Source: Leptospirales bacterium
GTDB taxonomy: Bacteria; Spirochaetota; Leptospiria; Leptospirales; Leptonemataceae
Length of the DNA: 64,000 bases
Direction: 5' to 3'
NCBI GenBank assembly: GCA_019694655.1
Contig: JAIBBN010000003.1
Location: 310,001 to 374,000 of the forward strand
The translations under genes were made by a program, and so were the position numbers. Below the pieces are notes generated by a model that saw nothing but the letters and a program-made list of their open reading frames with translations, searched no databases and was not told the origin of the DNA. Positions 34,441 to 43,021 of this stretch are shown here, piece by piece. Within the stretch, counting starts at the first letter, position 1. Each line of letters starts with the position of its first letter.

Positions 34441-35325
34441 CTAGTCTGACTGATTCGGCGGCAGAGCGCCGGCGCCATTCGCCGCTCGCAGCGCTTGCCG
34501 CAGCGAAGCAACATAGGCTCGCCCTACTGGAAGGATCGTATCATCGCTGTCCGCAAGGACCGCCTGTAAGCCGCCGCCTGGCGCGCGTTGCAGCTGGCGC
34601 AGGAGGTCCAGACGAATGGCATAGCGCTTGTGAATCCGCAAAAAGGAAGCGCCCGGCGCAGCCAGCACCCGCTTCAGGACCATTGCAATTTCAAAATCGC
34701 GATCTTCGGCGTGGACTACGGTGTGTGTACGATGGGCGCTCAAGTAGTGTACGCTGCGCACCGGAATAGCGTGCTGGACGCCATCAGCGCGAAGCAGCAG
34801 CAATTGGGGCGGCGCGCCGGCGTCCGGCGCGGTTCGCTCCGCGCCGTCTGCGGCCCGGGCGATTCCAGTTCTCTGCATGTTCCCGGCCAGGAGATAGGAT
34901 GCGCTGCAGACGATCAGCGTCAGAATCAGCGATCCGGGCAGCTGTCCTGACACCAGGCTGAGCACGGCCGGATCGCTGTCATAACGCAACAGTGCAAGTG
35001 TAAACCATTTGGAAATTTGGTCGCCGAGCAGCGTGGCCAGCAGGGCGCTGCCAAGAGTCAGTGCAAAGCGGAGCGACCCGGAAAGCCTGGCGGTCCGGAA
35101 GTAGACGTAAAAGCCGGCGCCAGCAGCCAGCGTCGTAATCCAGCCTACGGAGATCAGGATCGGCGCAAATAGCGCGGCGCCTTCCGTTTGCAAAGAAGTT
35201 GGCGACGATATCCGGCCAAGCAGTAGCGTCAGCGCTGCGCTGAAAATGAGAATAAAAGCGGCGTGGGCCAGAATCAACAACCTTGCGCTGCGTCGTTGGT
35301 TAGCGGTTTCAGGTCGTTGGTTCAT
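34441..35325 (-). CDS. LytTR-type regulator with membrane N-terminus
   Basis: 294 residues from ATG 35325. Four hydrophobic helices (about 15-150) are followed by a C-terminal LytTR DNA-binding domain: PVRSVHYLSAHRTHTVVHAEDRDFEIAMVLKRVL, then FLRIHKRYAIRLDLLRQLQ and VLPVGRAYVASLRQAL. Membrane-LytTR proteins sense envelope or hydrophobic signals without a phosphorelay. A long upstream extension of the frame overlaps the amidase gene and is rejected. It is divergent from the amidase gene (75 bases). Confidence 0.86.
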   Translation of the reverse strand: MNQRPETANQRRSARLLILAHAAFILIFSAALTLLLGRISSPTSLQTEGAALFAPILISVGWITTLAAGAGFYVYFRTARLSGSLRFALTLGSALLATLLGDQISKWFTLALLRYDSDPAVLSLVSGQLPGSLILTLIVCSASYLLAGNMQRTGIARAADGAERTAPDAGAPPQLLLLRADGVQHAIPVRSVHYLSAHRTHTVVHAEDRDFEIAMVLKRVLAAPGASFLRIHKRYAIRLDLLRQLQRAPGGGLQAVLADSDDTILPVGRAYVASLRQALRAANGAGALPPNQSD

Positions 35326-35400
35326 GGCCGCCTTGACGGACTGGCCTGGTTCTGACAGACTACAAAGCGCAGCCGGCGCACGGCTGCAGGGGCGAACGCG

Positions 35401-37140
35401 ATGCATGGTAAAAAACCGGTCCGACTGATTCTGATATTCTTTGCCGCCCTGGCTCTGGTTGATCGCGGCCTTGCCACGCCGGAGCGCAGCGGCGCAGCCG
35501 AAACCGCCGCCCTGCTGGCGCCGGCCAGTTCGTCCGAAGAACTCTGCTTGCTTTCGGCGGCCGAGCTGGCTCGGCAGATCCGCGGCGGTTCTCTGAAATC
35601 CGAGACCCTCGTGCAGGCCTTCCAGCAGCGCATCCAGCGAATCAATCAGAAGTACAATGCCATTGTCACGCTGAATCCCGATGCGCTGCGGCGCGCCCGC
35701 GAGCTGGACCAAATGCAGGATCGCGGACAGATCCTGGGGCCGCTGCACGGGGTTCCCGTAGTCGTCAAGGACAGCTATTCGACGCGAGGGCTGCGCACAA
35801 CTGCCGGCTATGCGCCGCTCCGCGACTTTGTTCCCGAGGAGGATGCCGTCGCTGTGCAACTACTGCTTGAGGCCGGCGCCGTCATTCTGGGCAAGGGCAA
35901 CCTCCCGCCTCTGGCGTCTGATATGCAAACCGACAACGAGATCTTTGGTCGCACCAACAATGCCTGGGATTTGAATCGCACAGCCGGCGGCAGCACCGGC
36001 GGCGACGCGGTAGCAGTGGCGACCGGCATGGCGGCCCTTGGCTTTGGCAGCGATATTGCAGGGTCCCTGCGCGTTCCCACCGCTTTCAATGGCGTCTACG
36101 GGATGAAGCCAAGCTGGGGCGTGATCTCTTTTCAAGGCCACATCCCGCCTGTTCCAGGCGAGGTCGACGGCGTACACGATCTTGCCGTTCTTGGACCGGT
36201 TGCTCGCAACGCCGAGGATCTGGAACTGGCCTTCAGCGTACTGGCCCGCGGCCACCGCGGCGATCGTTCCGTCATTCCGCTGCCGGCCCTGACGCCACAA
36301 AGTCGTCATGGCTTGCAATTGCAGCGACTGCGCATCGCCTGGGCCGAGACGCCTGGCGGCGTTCCAGTGCAAGCGGATATTCGCAAGGCGATGCGCGCGT
36401 TTGTCGATCGCCTGGGCGCCAGCGGGGCCACAGTGACTGCGGCGGCGCCGCTTGATTTCGACTACCAGGAAGCGTGGCATGTCTGGGGCGGGATTGTCGG
36501 CCACCAGGGCGGTTACGATCGATCCAATCTGGCGCGCTGGTTTGGCGATCTCTTCACGCGCTCAGCACGGGCGCCAAATCCGATGCAGGCTGAAATTGTG
36601 GCGCCGATCTCTGTTCCGCGCTACATGGAATTACTCAATCGACAGCGCCGTTTGATTACCGCGATGGAAAACTTTCTAGAACCTTATGATGTTTACCTGA
36701 CGCCTGTCTCCTCCACCACGGCCTTTGCCCATCAGACGCCAGATGGATCGTACGGCGTTTTCAGAGTGTATGACCGCGCGCTTGATGTCGATGGACAGGC
36801 AGTTGCCTACTATGTGGCCACGCAATCACAGGCGACGATTTTTACTGTAACCGAAAATCCCGTGGTTTCCATGCCCATTGGCCGGGATCGGCAGGGTTTG
36901 CCCATTGGCATTCAAGTCGTAGGCAAACGCTATCGCGACTACGAGCTGCTGGCAATTGTTCGGCAGCTGGAAAGCGTCGCGACGGCCATGCAAGGCAACG
37001 CGGAACCTCGATCAAATGAGCGGCGCCAGCCCGCGCACGAGCATTCGATTCATCTCCTCCGGCGGCCGCTCCCCCTTGTAGAAATAGGGATGCAGCAGTC
37101 CGAGGTGAAGCAATACGCCGCCAATGGATCCGGGCAATAG
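35401..37140 (+). CDS. Secreted amidase-signature-family hydrolase
   Basis: 579 residues with an N-terminal signal sequence (LILIFFAALALV). The amidase signature is complete: Lys K123 (VVVKDSYS), S198 in GGSTGGDAVAV, and nucleophile S222 in GSDIAGSLRVP, with the spacing of the Ser-cisSer-Lys triad. The enzyme hydrolyses an unknown amide outside the cytoplasm. The C-terminal 45 codons overlap the convergent 37012 gene, so the end of the protein is probably unconserved tail. It is divergent from the LytTR gene, which may control it. Confidence 0.9.
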   Translation: MHGKKPVRLILIFFAALALVDRGLATPERSGAAETAALLAPASSSEELCLLSAAELARQIRGGSLKSETLVQAFQQRIQRINQKYNAIVTLNPDALRRARELDQMQDRGQILGPLHGVPVVVKDSYSTRGLRTTAGYAPLRDFVPEEDAVAVQLLLEAGAVILGKGNLPPLASDMQTDNEIFGRTNNAWDLNRTAGGSTGGDAVAVATGMAALGFGSDIAGSLRVPTAFNGVYGMKPSWGVISFQGHIPPVPGEVDGVHDLAVLGPVARNAEDLELAFSVLARGHRGDRSVIPLPALTPQSRHGLQLQRLRIAWAETPGGVPVQADIRKAMRAFVDRLGASGATVTAAAPLDFDYQEAWHVWGGIVGHQGGYDRSNLARWFGDLFTRSARAPNPMQAEIVAPISVPRYMELLNRQRRLITAMENFLEPYDVYLTPVSSTTAFAHQTPDGSYGVFRVYDRALDVDGQAVAYYVATQSQATIFTVTENPVVSMPIGRDRQGLPIGIQVVGKRYRDYELLAIVRQLESVATAMQGNAEPRSNERRQPAHEHSIHLLRRPLPLVEIGMQQSEVKQYAANGSGQ

Positions 37141-37668
37141 AAACCAGGCGACGCCAGCAGCGTATTCAGCAAATACCGCCGCCTCCTGGCCTGCAGCCAG
37201 CGACCACGCTGACAGCGGGCGCGCTGCCAGGGTCAGGGTCAGTCCGCTCAGGTGCAGGCCGGCAAGCCAGACATGCAGACTGTATTCAAATGTGGACAAT
37301 CCGCCAAATCCGCGACGCGCTCGGCGCTCTTCCCAGAGGTCCCAGCCCTGAAGAAAAAGATCCAGCGCCGCAAGCAGCGCGGCGATCCATAACAGCAGGC
37401 CAACAGCCGGCGCGGCCAGCAGCAAATAGATGATCAGCGGGAATAGGACGCCGCGCAGCATATGCAGAACATGTTCGCGTCGCGTTTCGCTGTAGGCGAA
37501 CAGGCGATAGCGCCACAGGTGCAGATAGACGCCATCAAAAGATGCGGCCAGTCCAAAGCTCAGAAAAAAGACGGCCGCAAGGTTCTGCACCTGATTGCTC
37601 ATAAGCCTGCTTTGCGTCGGCTGCAGCCCGACGCCAACCACCTTTGCCCTGCCGCCGCTGCCGTTCAT
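37012..37668 (-). CDS. Polytopic membrane protein of unknown function
   Basis: About 218 residues from ATG 37668 (GGAGCGAGGATC upstream); an ATG at 37602 is the alternative, and a longer frame to 37770 is unlikely. It has about five hydrophobic helices and few catalytic-looking residues, and ends YFYKGERPPEEMNRMLVRGL. I recognise no family. Its last 129 bases overlap the amidase gene in the opposite direction, so at least one of the two tails must be loosely constrained. Confidence 0.7.
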   Translation of the reverse strand: MNGSGGRAKVVGVGLQPTQSRLMSNQVQNLAAVFFLSFGLAASFDGVYLHLWRYRLFAYSETRREHVLHMLRGVLFPLIIYLLLAAPAVGLLLWIAALLAALDLFLQGWDLWEERRARRGFGGLSTFEYSLHVWLAGLHLSGLTLTLAARPLSAWSLAAGQEAAVFAEYAAGVAWFLLPGSIGGVLLHLGLLHPYFYKGERPPEEMNRMLVRGLAPLI

Positions 37669-37744
37669 CGCGGATCCTCGCTCCGGGGATTCCACAAAAT
37701 AGATGAAAAGGTTGAAAGGCGGAGCCTGGCAGCGAGAGTGCGCC

Positions 37745-38305
37745 ATGGCGGGTATTTTCGATACCTTCACGCTCGGCGGTTTATTCCTGGCGTGCGCCGC
37801 CCTGGGCGGCGGTCTATTTCTGGTAAGGATTCTTCTTCAACTTCTGGGCGCTGACGGCGTTCACGATCTTTCGCCTGAAATCGATGCCGGGGAAACCGAC
37901 GCCAGTTTTCAGTTTCTTTCGCTGCAGGGTATCGCTTCGTTTTTGATGATGTTTGGCCTGGTTGGCCTGGCAATGGATCGCAGCGGCGGATTGCCGGGCG
38001 CCGTCAGCGTGCTGGCCGCAACCGCAGCGGGCTTCGCTTCCGTTTGGATCGTTGGCCGCATTTACATTGCAATGCGCGGACTGCAGTCCAGCGGAAATGT
38101 GGATATCGAATCGGCGGTGGGGGCCGAAGGGACAATCTACCTTACCGTGCCGGCCAACGGACGCGGCAAGATCCAGCTGGTGGTCAGCGGCCGGCTTCGC
38201 GAATACGATGCAATTTCGCAGGCCGGCGTGGAACTCCCTACGGGTCGGCGCGTGCGTGTGGCGGCCGCTGTAGAAGGCAACGTACTGTCCGTAGTTGCTT
38301 TGTAG
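37745..38305 (+). CDS. NfeD-like membrane protein, flotillin partner
   Basis: 186 residues with two or three membrane helices (about 8-32, 65-82, 90-115) and a C-terminal OB-fold domain: GAEGTIYLTVPANGRGKIQLVV and LPTGRRVRVAAAVEGNVLSVV. This is the short NfeD/YuaF form that sits with flotillin in one operon. It should stabilise membrane microdomains together with the flotillin encoded 71 bases downstream. Confidence 0.85.
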   Translation: MAGIFDTFTLGGLFLACAALGGGLFLVRILLQLLGADGVHDLSPEIDAGETDASFQFLSLQGIASFLMMFGLVGLAMDRSGGLPGAVSVLAATAAGFASVWIVGRIYIAMRGLQSSGNVDIESAVGAEGTIYLTVPANGRGKIQLVVSGRLREYDAISQAGVELPTGRRVRVAAAVEGNVLSVVAL

Positions 38306-38376
38306 CAGCGCAACAATGATTTCAAATAATCGCCGCCTATTTTCAAAATAAGTCTGCACTTAGAGGATAGAAACAG

Positions 38377-39927
38377 ATGGGTGAGTCGGTGATCTGGGCG
38401 CTAACAATTCTGGCCTTTGTTGGGCTGCTTGCTTCAAGCATGATGATCCTTGCGGCCCGCTACAAGCGCTGTCCCTCGGATATGATACTGGTGGTCTACG
38501 GGCGCGTTGGCAAGGGCCAGTCGGCGCGCTGCATCCATGGCGGCGGCGCTTTCATCCTGCCCTTGATCCAGGGATTCGATTTTCTACGACTCACGCCGCA
38601 TACGATCAACATCCCGCTGCAAAACGCGCTCTCCCTGCAAAACATTCGGATCAATGTACCCAGCACCTTTACGGTGGGCGTCAGCACCGATCCGGCCATC
38701 ATGAACAACGCCGCGGAGCGTCTGCTGGGGCTTCGGGCCGAGCTGATCGAAGATATGGCGCGCGAGATTATTTTTGGGCAGCTGCGTCTTACGGTCGCCT
38801 CCCTGACCATTGAACAGATCAATCAAGATCGCGAGAGTTTCCTTGCTTCAATTCGAAAAAATGTGGAACCGGAACTGAATAAGATCGGTTTGTACCTCAT
38901 TAACGTCAATATTACAGACATTACGGATTCCTCGAACTACATCGAGAGCATCGGCAAGAAGGCTGCTTCCGAGGCCATCAATCAAGCCAAGATCGATGTG
39001 GCTGAGCAGGACAAGATTGGCGAAATTGGACAGGCCGAAGCAGTGCGCGAAAGGGAGATCAAAGTCGCTGAGAATCTGGCGGCCGCGGAAAAGGGCAAGA
39101 AGGCGGCGGAAGCGGATCAGCGCGTCTTTGTGCAGCAACAAGAGTCTACTGCCTCCATTGGCGAATCAGAGGCCTATCGTGACAAAGAGATCAGGGTGGC
39201 CGAAAACCAGGCGGACGCCGAGAAGGGGAAGAAACGAGCCGACGCCGACCGCCGCGTCTACGTACAGGCCCAGGAGGCGGAGGCCATTTCCGGTGAAAAC
39301 CGTTCCAAGGCCAGCATTGCCAATGCCAACGCTGAATTGCGCGTTAAGGAGGCCGAGGCGCGTCAGCTGGGCGAGGTAGCCAGGTTTCAGGCCGATGTTG
39401 TCATCCAGAAGGCTCAGGCGCTTGCCGAAACGGAGCGATTGAATGCCGCTGAGGTGGTGCGCGTCGAAATTCAAAAACGAAAAATTGAAATCGCCGCCGA
39501 AGCAAATGCCGAAAGATCGCGGCGCGAAGCGCGCGGTGCAGCAGACGCAACCTTGCTGAAGTACCAGGCGGAGGCTGAGGGCATGCGCCTGTTGCTGCAA
39601 TCCAAGGCGGAAGGATACCGTCAGCTGGTAGCAGGAGCAGGAGGCGATGCTCGCGCCGCCGCTACGCTCTTGTTGCTCGAGAAGCTGGAGCAGATTGTCA
39701 GCTCGCAAATCGAAGCGATCAAGAATTTGAAAATAGATAAGATTACAGTTTGGGACTCGGGGACCTCCGGAGATGGATCGTCTACTGCAAATTTCCTGTC
39801 CGGGCTGATCAAGAGCCTGCCGCCGCTGCATGAGATCGCGGCAATGGCCGGCATCGACCTTCCGCAATTTCTTGGACAGATTGCACAACGCGGGCAGGAA
39901 GGCCAGGAGCAGACCAGCAAAGACTGA
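38377..39927 (+). CDS. Flotillin/SPFH-family membrane scaffold protein
   Basis: 516 residues. One N-terminal membrane helix (about 5-27), an SPFH/Band 7 domain (about 30-200, with CIHGGGAFILPLIQ), a long Ala/Glu-rich coiled coil (about 205-440) with the EA repeats of flotillins, and a hydrophobic C-terminal region. Inside the coiled coil a block of about 43 residues occurs twice in tandem: one copy has EREIKVAENLAAAEKGKKAA, the other DKEIRVAENQADAEKGKKRA. AGAGGA precedes ATG. It forms an operon with the NfeD-like gene. Confidence 0.94.
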   Translation: MGESVIWALTILAFVGLLASSMMILAARYKRCPSDMILVVYGRVGKGQSARCIHGGGAFILPLIQGFDFLRLTPHTINIPLQNALSLQNIRINVPSTFTVGVSTDPAIMNNAAERLLGLRAELIEDMAREIIFGQLRLTVASLTIEQINQDRESFLASIRKNVEPELNKIGLYLINVNITDITDSSNYIESIGKKAASEAINQAKIDVAEQDKIGEIGQAEAVREREIKVAENLAAAEKGKKAAEADQRVFVQQQESTASIGESEAYRDKEIRVAENQADAEKGKKRADADRRVYVQAQEAEAISGENRSKASIANANAELRVKEAEARQLGEVARFQADVVIQKAQALAETERLNAAEVVRVEIQKRKIEIAAEANAERSRREARGAADATLLKYQAEAEGMRLLLQSKAEGYRQLVAGAGGDARAAATLLLLEKLEQIVSSQIEAIKNLKIDKITVWDSGTSGDGSSTANFLSGLIKSLPPLHEIAAMAGIDLPQFLGQIAQRGQEGQEQTSKD

Positions 39928-39983
39928 AGCGACAACCTGGAAGAAGCGCGCGGCCGGCCCGTCCTGCGCTTGCTCCATAAAGC

Positions 39984-40002
39984 CAGTATAGAGTATATAC
40001 TG
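39984..40002 (+). promoter_or_regulatory. Palindrome upstream of the rrf2 gene
   Basis: The arms CAGTATA and TATACTG form a perfect 7-bp dyad with a 5-base spacer. The core TATAGAGTATAT resembles TATAGTGTATAT in the element at 40553-40579. It lies 54 bases before the rrf2 start and covers likely -10 sequences, as expected for autoregulation. Confidence 0.62.
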
Positions 40003-40056
40003 CAGGCTGCTGGAAAGGGCCTTGCGCCGATGCCAGGGGCGGCCCTGGCTGGGCCT

Positions 40057-40506
40057 ATGAGCTATTCGCTGGCCTATTCCCAGGCGATCCTGGCGCTGAT
40101 CTTTGTACACGATAAGCAAAATTTGAAGGGCTACGAGTTTGTTTCGGCCCGCGATCTATCGCAGACCCTGAACATTCCAGCCCCTTCCGTTGCTCGAATC
40201 CTGCGACTGCTCACACAAAGCCGAATTCTGGAAACGCGCGAAGGGTACGGCGGCGGCGTGCGCATTGCCCGAAGTGCGGAAGAGATCAGCCTGCTGGACA
40301 TTTTTCAATCCATCGAGCAGGGTAAGCCGCTCTTTCGCACCAACCTCCGCATCAACGTAAAGGACAGCCGTCCGCAAAGACTGCTGGCAAGGATCAGCGC
40401 CGCGCTGCAGGCGACCGAATCAGAGATGCAGGCCAGCCTGCGCAAGGTTACGCTCCGGCAGCTGCTGGGTCCCGGCGGCGCTTCCAGAAAGTCGTCGCGG
40501 AGCTGA
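40057..40506 (+). CDS. Rrf2-family transcriptional regulator without Fe-S cysteines
   Basis: 149 residues from ATG 40057, where the typical Rrf2 start MSYSLAYSQAILALIFV begins; ATG 40030 is an alternative. The winged helix has SARDLSQTLNIPAPSVARILRLL and the wing YGGGVRIARSAEEISLLDIFQSIEQG. The three conserved Cys of IscR/NsrR are absent, so it should not carry an iron-sulfur cluster and may sense another signal, as CymR or SaiR do. Related palindromes before this gene and before the next suggest that it represses both. Confidence 0.88.
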   Translation: MSYSLAYSQAILALIFVHDKQNLKGYEFVSARDLSQTLNIPAPSVARILRLLTQSRILETREGYGGGVRIARSAEEISLLDIFQSIEQGKPLFRTNLRINVKDSRPQRLLARISAALQATESEMQASLRKVTLRQLLGPGGASRKSSRS

Positions 40507-40552
40507 AACTAAATTGGCCGGCCGCCTACAGAAATGGCTTGCCTGAATCAAT

Positions 40553-40579
40553 CTACTGGATATAGTGTATATGTAGTAG
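40553..40579 (+). promoter_or_regulatory. AT-rich palindrome over the promoter of the outer-membrane-like gene
   Basis: The outer arms CTACT (40553-40557) and AGTAG (40575-40579) and inner arms ATATA and TATAT (around TATAGTGTATAT) form one symmetric element. A promoter can be read through it: -35 TTGCCT (about 40539), a 16-base spacer, -10 TATAGT (about 40561). A repressor bound here would block the promoter. The inner 25 bp match the 26117-26147 element at 20 positions. Confidence 0.73.
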
Positions 40580-40590
40580 AGGTGATTAAC

Positions 40591-41364
40591 ATGAATCGAT
40601 TCTGGAAGATCGGACGACTGGCAGCTGCCGCCGGCTTGCTCTGGAGCGGCGCGCTGGGCGCAGAAGACAGGGATCAGCAATTGCCGCTGGCCATCGAGAT
40701 TGATCCGGCAACCTACGCCTTGAACGGCTATGCCCTTCATCTGCGCTTTGATCCGGAGATATTGGGCCCCTGGGTCGCGGGCTTTGGGGCTTATGGCCTG
40801 GATTTTCCGAAGGCGCTGGTCAATAGCAATCCGCAGAACCGCGATCAGGGGTGGAACCTGCGATTGCATTCAGGCGCCGGGCTATTCCTGGAGCGTTACT
40901 TCAGTCCGGAAAAGGATGGCTGGTTCCTGGGGTTACAGCTTTCGCGGCAGAACTACCGGCTTGAGAATTCCGACCGCTATCGAAGAGAACTGGAACTGCA
41001 GAGTCTCGCTCAGGCGACGGTTGCGGGCTATGACAATCGACTGTACCTATGGCAGCTGTACCGGCGCGGCGAACAGGATCTCTTGCTGCTTCATGCGCTT
41101 TTTCCAGCACAGCCAGGCAGTTTGCCGATCGCTGAGCTGCTCTACATTCGCTCGAATCGAAGACGCGTATTTTCCAATGGTCTGGCCATGATCTACGGGG
41201 GCTATCGAATCTATCCAGGCAAGCAGCGAAATATCTATCTTCAGTTTTGGGGGGGCGTCGGCTATACCGAAACCGTAGCGGGAACGACAAGTCTACGCGG
41301 CAAATCATATGATGTAGCGCCGACCGTCCCCTTTGCCACGGTGCACATCGGCTATCATTTCTAG
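40591..41364 (+). CDS. Probable outer-membrane beta-barrel protein
   Basis: 257 residues. A signal peptide (about 1-25, LAAAAGLLWSGALGA) is followed by alternating polar/aromatic strands (LHSGAGLFLERYF, WFLGLQLSRQNY, AMIYGGYRIYPG, NIYLQFWGGVGYTETVAG) and ends TVHIGYHF, a C-terminal Phe as in outer-membrane barrels. I recognise no named family. GAGGTG precedes ATG 40591. It is directly behind an AT-rich palindrome and downstream of the rrf2 gene. Confidence 0.8.
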   Translation: MNRFWKIGRLAAAAGLLWSGALGAEDRDQQLPLAIEIDPATYALNGYALHLRFDPEILGPWVAGFGAYGLDFPKALVNSNPQNRDQGWNLRLHSGAGLFLERYFSPEKDGWFLGLQLSRQNYRLENSDRYRRELELQSLAQATVAGYDNRLYLWQLYRRGEQDLLLLHALFPAQPGSLPIAELLYIRSNRRRVFSNGLAMIYGGYRIYPGKQRNIYLQFWGGVGYTETVAGTTSLRGKSYDVAPTVPFATVHIGYHF

Positions 41365-41448
41365 TTGAAATTGTCATCGCGCTGCTGTCGTAAGCGACTT
41401 GCCCTGCGGATAGAGAAGCAGCCACTGAGTCCTGCGAGGGATGACGTA

Positions 41449-42381
41449 ATGGGCATGAGCGGCAGGAATCCGGGCAGGACGGCGACGCGAAGACGTCGGA
41501 TCCTCGTTGGCTGGGGACCTGGAATATTGGGTCTTCTCCTCTCCTCGTGCATGGAATTTATGCGCATCGAGGAAGAGAATCGGGCGACCTTCCTGAAGCG
41601 AGAGCCTGCTGCGCTTCAGACAATCCTGGTCGAAGGCCATGCCGTGCAGCTTGCAGTTGCCGGCGCTGTCGACCGGCCGCCGCTGCTCTTGATCCATGGA
41701 ACGCCCGGTTCCTGGGCCGCCTACGCCAGGCTGATGAATGATGCCGAGTTGCGAACGCGCTTCTTTTTTGTATCCGTTGATCGACCAGGCTTTGGCGGTT
41801 CGGAGTCTGGCGCGGCCGTCACGGAGCTGGCAGAGCAGGCGCGGCGCATTGTGCTGGCCTTCGATGCGGCCTGCCGGACGCACGGCGCATTAGTGCACGA
41901 TCGTTTTCGAAGCGGTCAATTGCCCATTGTAGTTGGTCATTCGTGGGGGGGCCCGGTGGCGGCGCGTATCGTCATGGACTATCCTGGCCGTTTTCGCAGC
42001 ATGATTCTGGTGGCGGCCTCCATTGATCCGGATCTGGAAGAAACAAAATGGTACCAGTACGTCGGGCGCTGGCCGTTGTTGCGTTTGCTTGTTCCGCAGC
42101 CGCTTTCTGTCGCCAATAGCGAGGTCTTCGTCGCTCGCCAGGAACTTGGTAAACTGCTTCCGCGCTGGAGCGAGCTGCGCCTGCCGGTTACGGTGATCCA
42201 GGGCGAGGAGGACGACCTGGTTCCGGCCGCTAACGCCGACTTTGCACAGCGCATGCTTGCACACCTTTCGCCACGGATTGAACGTTACCCCGGACTGGAT
42301 CATATGATTCCCTGGTATCAACCTGAATTGATCCAGAGGGCTATACTCCGTCAGGCCGCGTCTAACGGTCCAGCGCGCTAA
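41449..42381 (+). CDS. Lipoprotein alpha/beta hydrolase
   Basis: 310 residues from ATG 41449 (CGAGGGATGACGTA upstream). A basic start and a hydrophobic stretch end in the lipobox LLSSC, so it is probably a lipoprotein. The alpha/beta hydrolase core has LLLIHGTPGSW, VDRPGFGGS, the nucleophile elbow VVGHSWGG, an acid in EEDDLVP and the catalytic His in LDHMIPW. The full triad is present, so it should be an active esterase-like enzyme on the outside of a membrane. It is on the same strand as the outer-membrane-like gene and may be co-transcribed. Confidence 0.87.
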   Translation: MGMSGRNPGRTATRRRRILVGWGPGILGLLLSSCMEFMRIEEENRATFLKREPAALQTILVEGHAVQLAVAGAVDRPPLLLIHGTPGSWAAYARLMNDAELRTRFFFVSVDRPGFGGSESGAAVTELAEQARRIVLAFDAACRTHGALVHDRFRSGQLPIVVGHSWGGPVAARIVMDYPGRFRSMILVAASIDPDLEETKWYQYVGRWPLLRLLVPQPLSVANSEVFVARQELGKLLPRWSELRLPVTVIQGEEDDLVPAANADFAQRMLAHLSPRIERYPGLDHMIPWYQPELIQRAILRQAASNGPAR

Positions 42382-42422
42382 TGCAGCAGCAATGCGCCTC
42401 TGCCGCGCGACGGAATTTGGCG

Positions 42423-43019
42423 CTACGCTCGCAGACCATGAAGCAGGGCGGACAGGATGCGTTGCAGCGATCGCTCGCGATCCTTTTTCTCAATCGATTC
42501 AGCAACTAGCCGCGGATGGTGAAAGGCAAGCGTACCAAGGTAGAGCGTGTCCACAATTTGCTGCGGGGCTGCAGGGGCCAGGGTCTTTTCCCTGAGCCCG
42601 TCTTCCACCATTTGCAGCAACTGGCGCCGCGTATTCTGGACGTGCCTCTGCACGAAAGGCCGAGCGGACTGCGCAGATGCGCTGAATGCAGAATACAGTT
42701 CAGGATCAGCGGCGACCTTCTGGCGTTTCAAGCGGTGTAGTGCAAAGAACCAATCCTCAATGCGCTGCAAGGCTGGCTTGCTGGCGCCGGCGATGGATTC
42801 CAGTTCATCATCCATTCGCAGGAGCCAGCGCTCCGAAACCGCATCCAGCAAGGCGCCCTTGTCTGGAAAATAGCGATAGAGCAGGGCGTGACTTACGCCC
42901 AGCTGTCTGGCAATGTCCACCAGGCGCGTTTTGGCAAAGCCCTGCTTGCGCATTGTCCTCTCCGCAGCGTCCAGCGCTGCTGCTTTCAACTGTTCTGCGG
43001 AGAGTCCGGTTCGGGGCAT
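42423..43019 (-). CDS. TetR-family transcriptional regulator
   Basis: 198 residues from ATG 43019; a longer frame upstream overlaps the reductase gene and is rejected. The HTH is AAERTMRKQGFAKTRLVDIARQLGVSHALLYRYFPDKGAL. The ligand domain is helical (TetR_C type with FHHPRLVAESIEKKDRERSL). It starts 2 bases after the aldo-keto reductase stop on the same strand, so the two are co-transcribed and the operator is probably upstream of the reductase (44009-44060). Confidence 0.9.
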   Translation of the reverse strand: MPRTGLSAEQLKAAALDAAERTMRKQGFAKTRLVDIARQLGVSHALLYRYFPDKGALLDAVSERWLLRMDDELESIAGASKPALQRIEDWFFALHRLKRQKVAADPELYSAFSASAQSARPFVQRHVQNTRRQLLQMVEDGLREKTLAPAAPQQIVDTLYLGTLAFHHPRLVAESIEKKDRERSLQRILSALLHGLRA

Positions 43020-43021
43020 GC

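Noticed and set aside
34441-35859. Long version of the LytTR gene reaching 35859
   Set aside because: The extra 178 codons lie antisense to the amidase signal and signature region and lack membrane or domain character; ATG 35325 gives a typical membrane-LytTR protein.
39166-40119. A 317-codon minus-strand frame
   Set aside because: It is antisense to the flotillin coiled coil; repeats in Ala/Glu codons make such frames open by chance.
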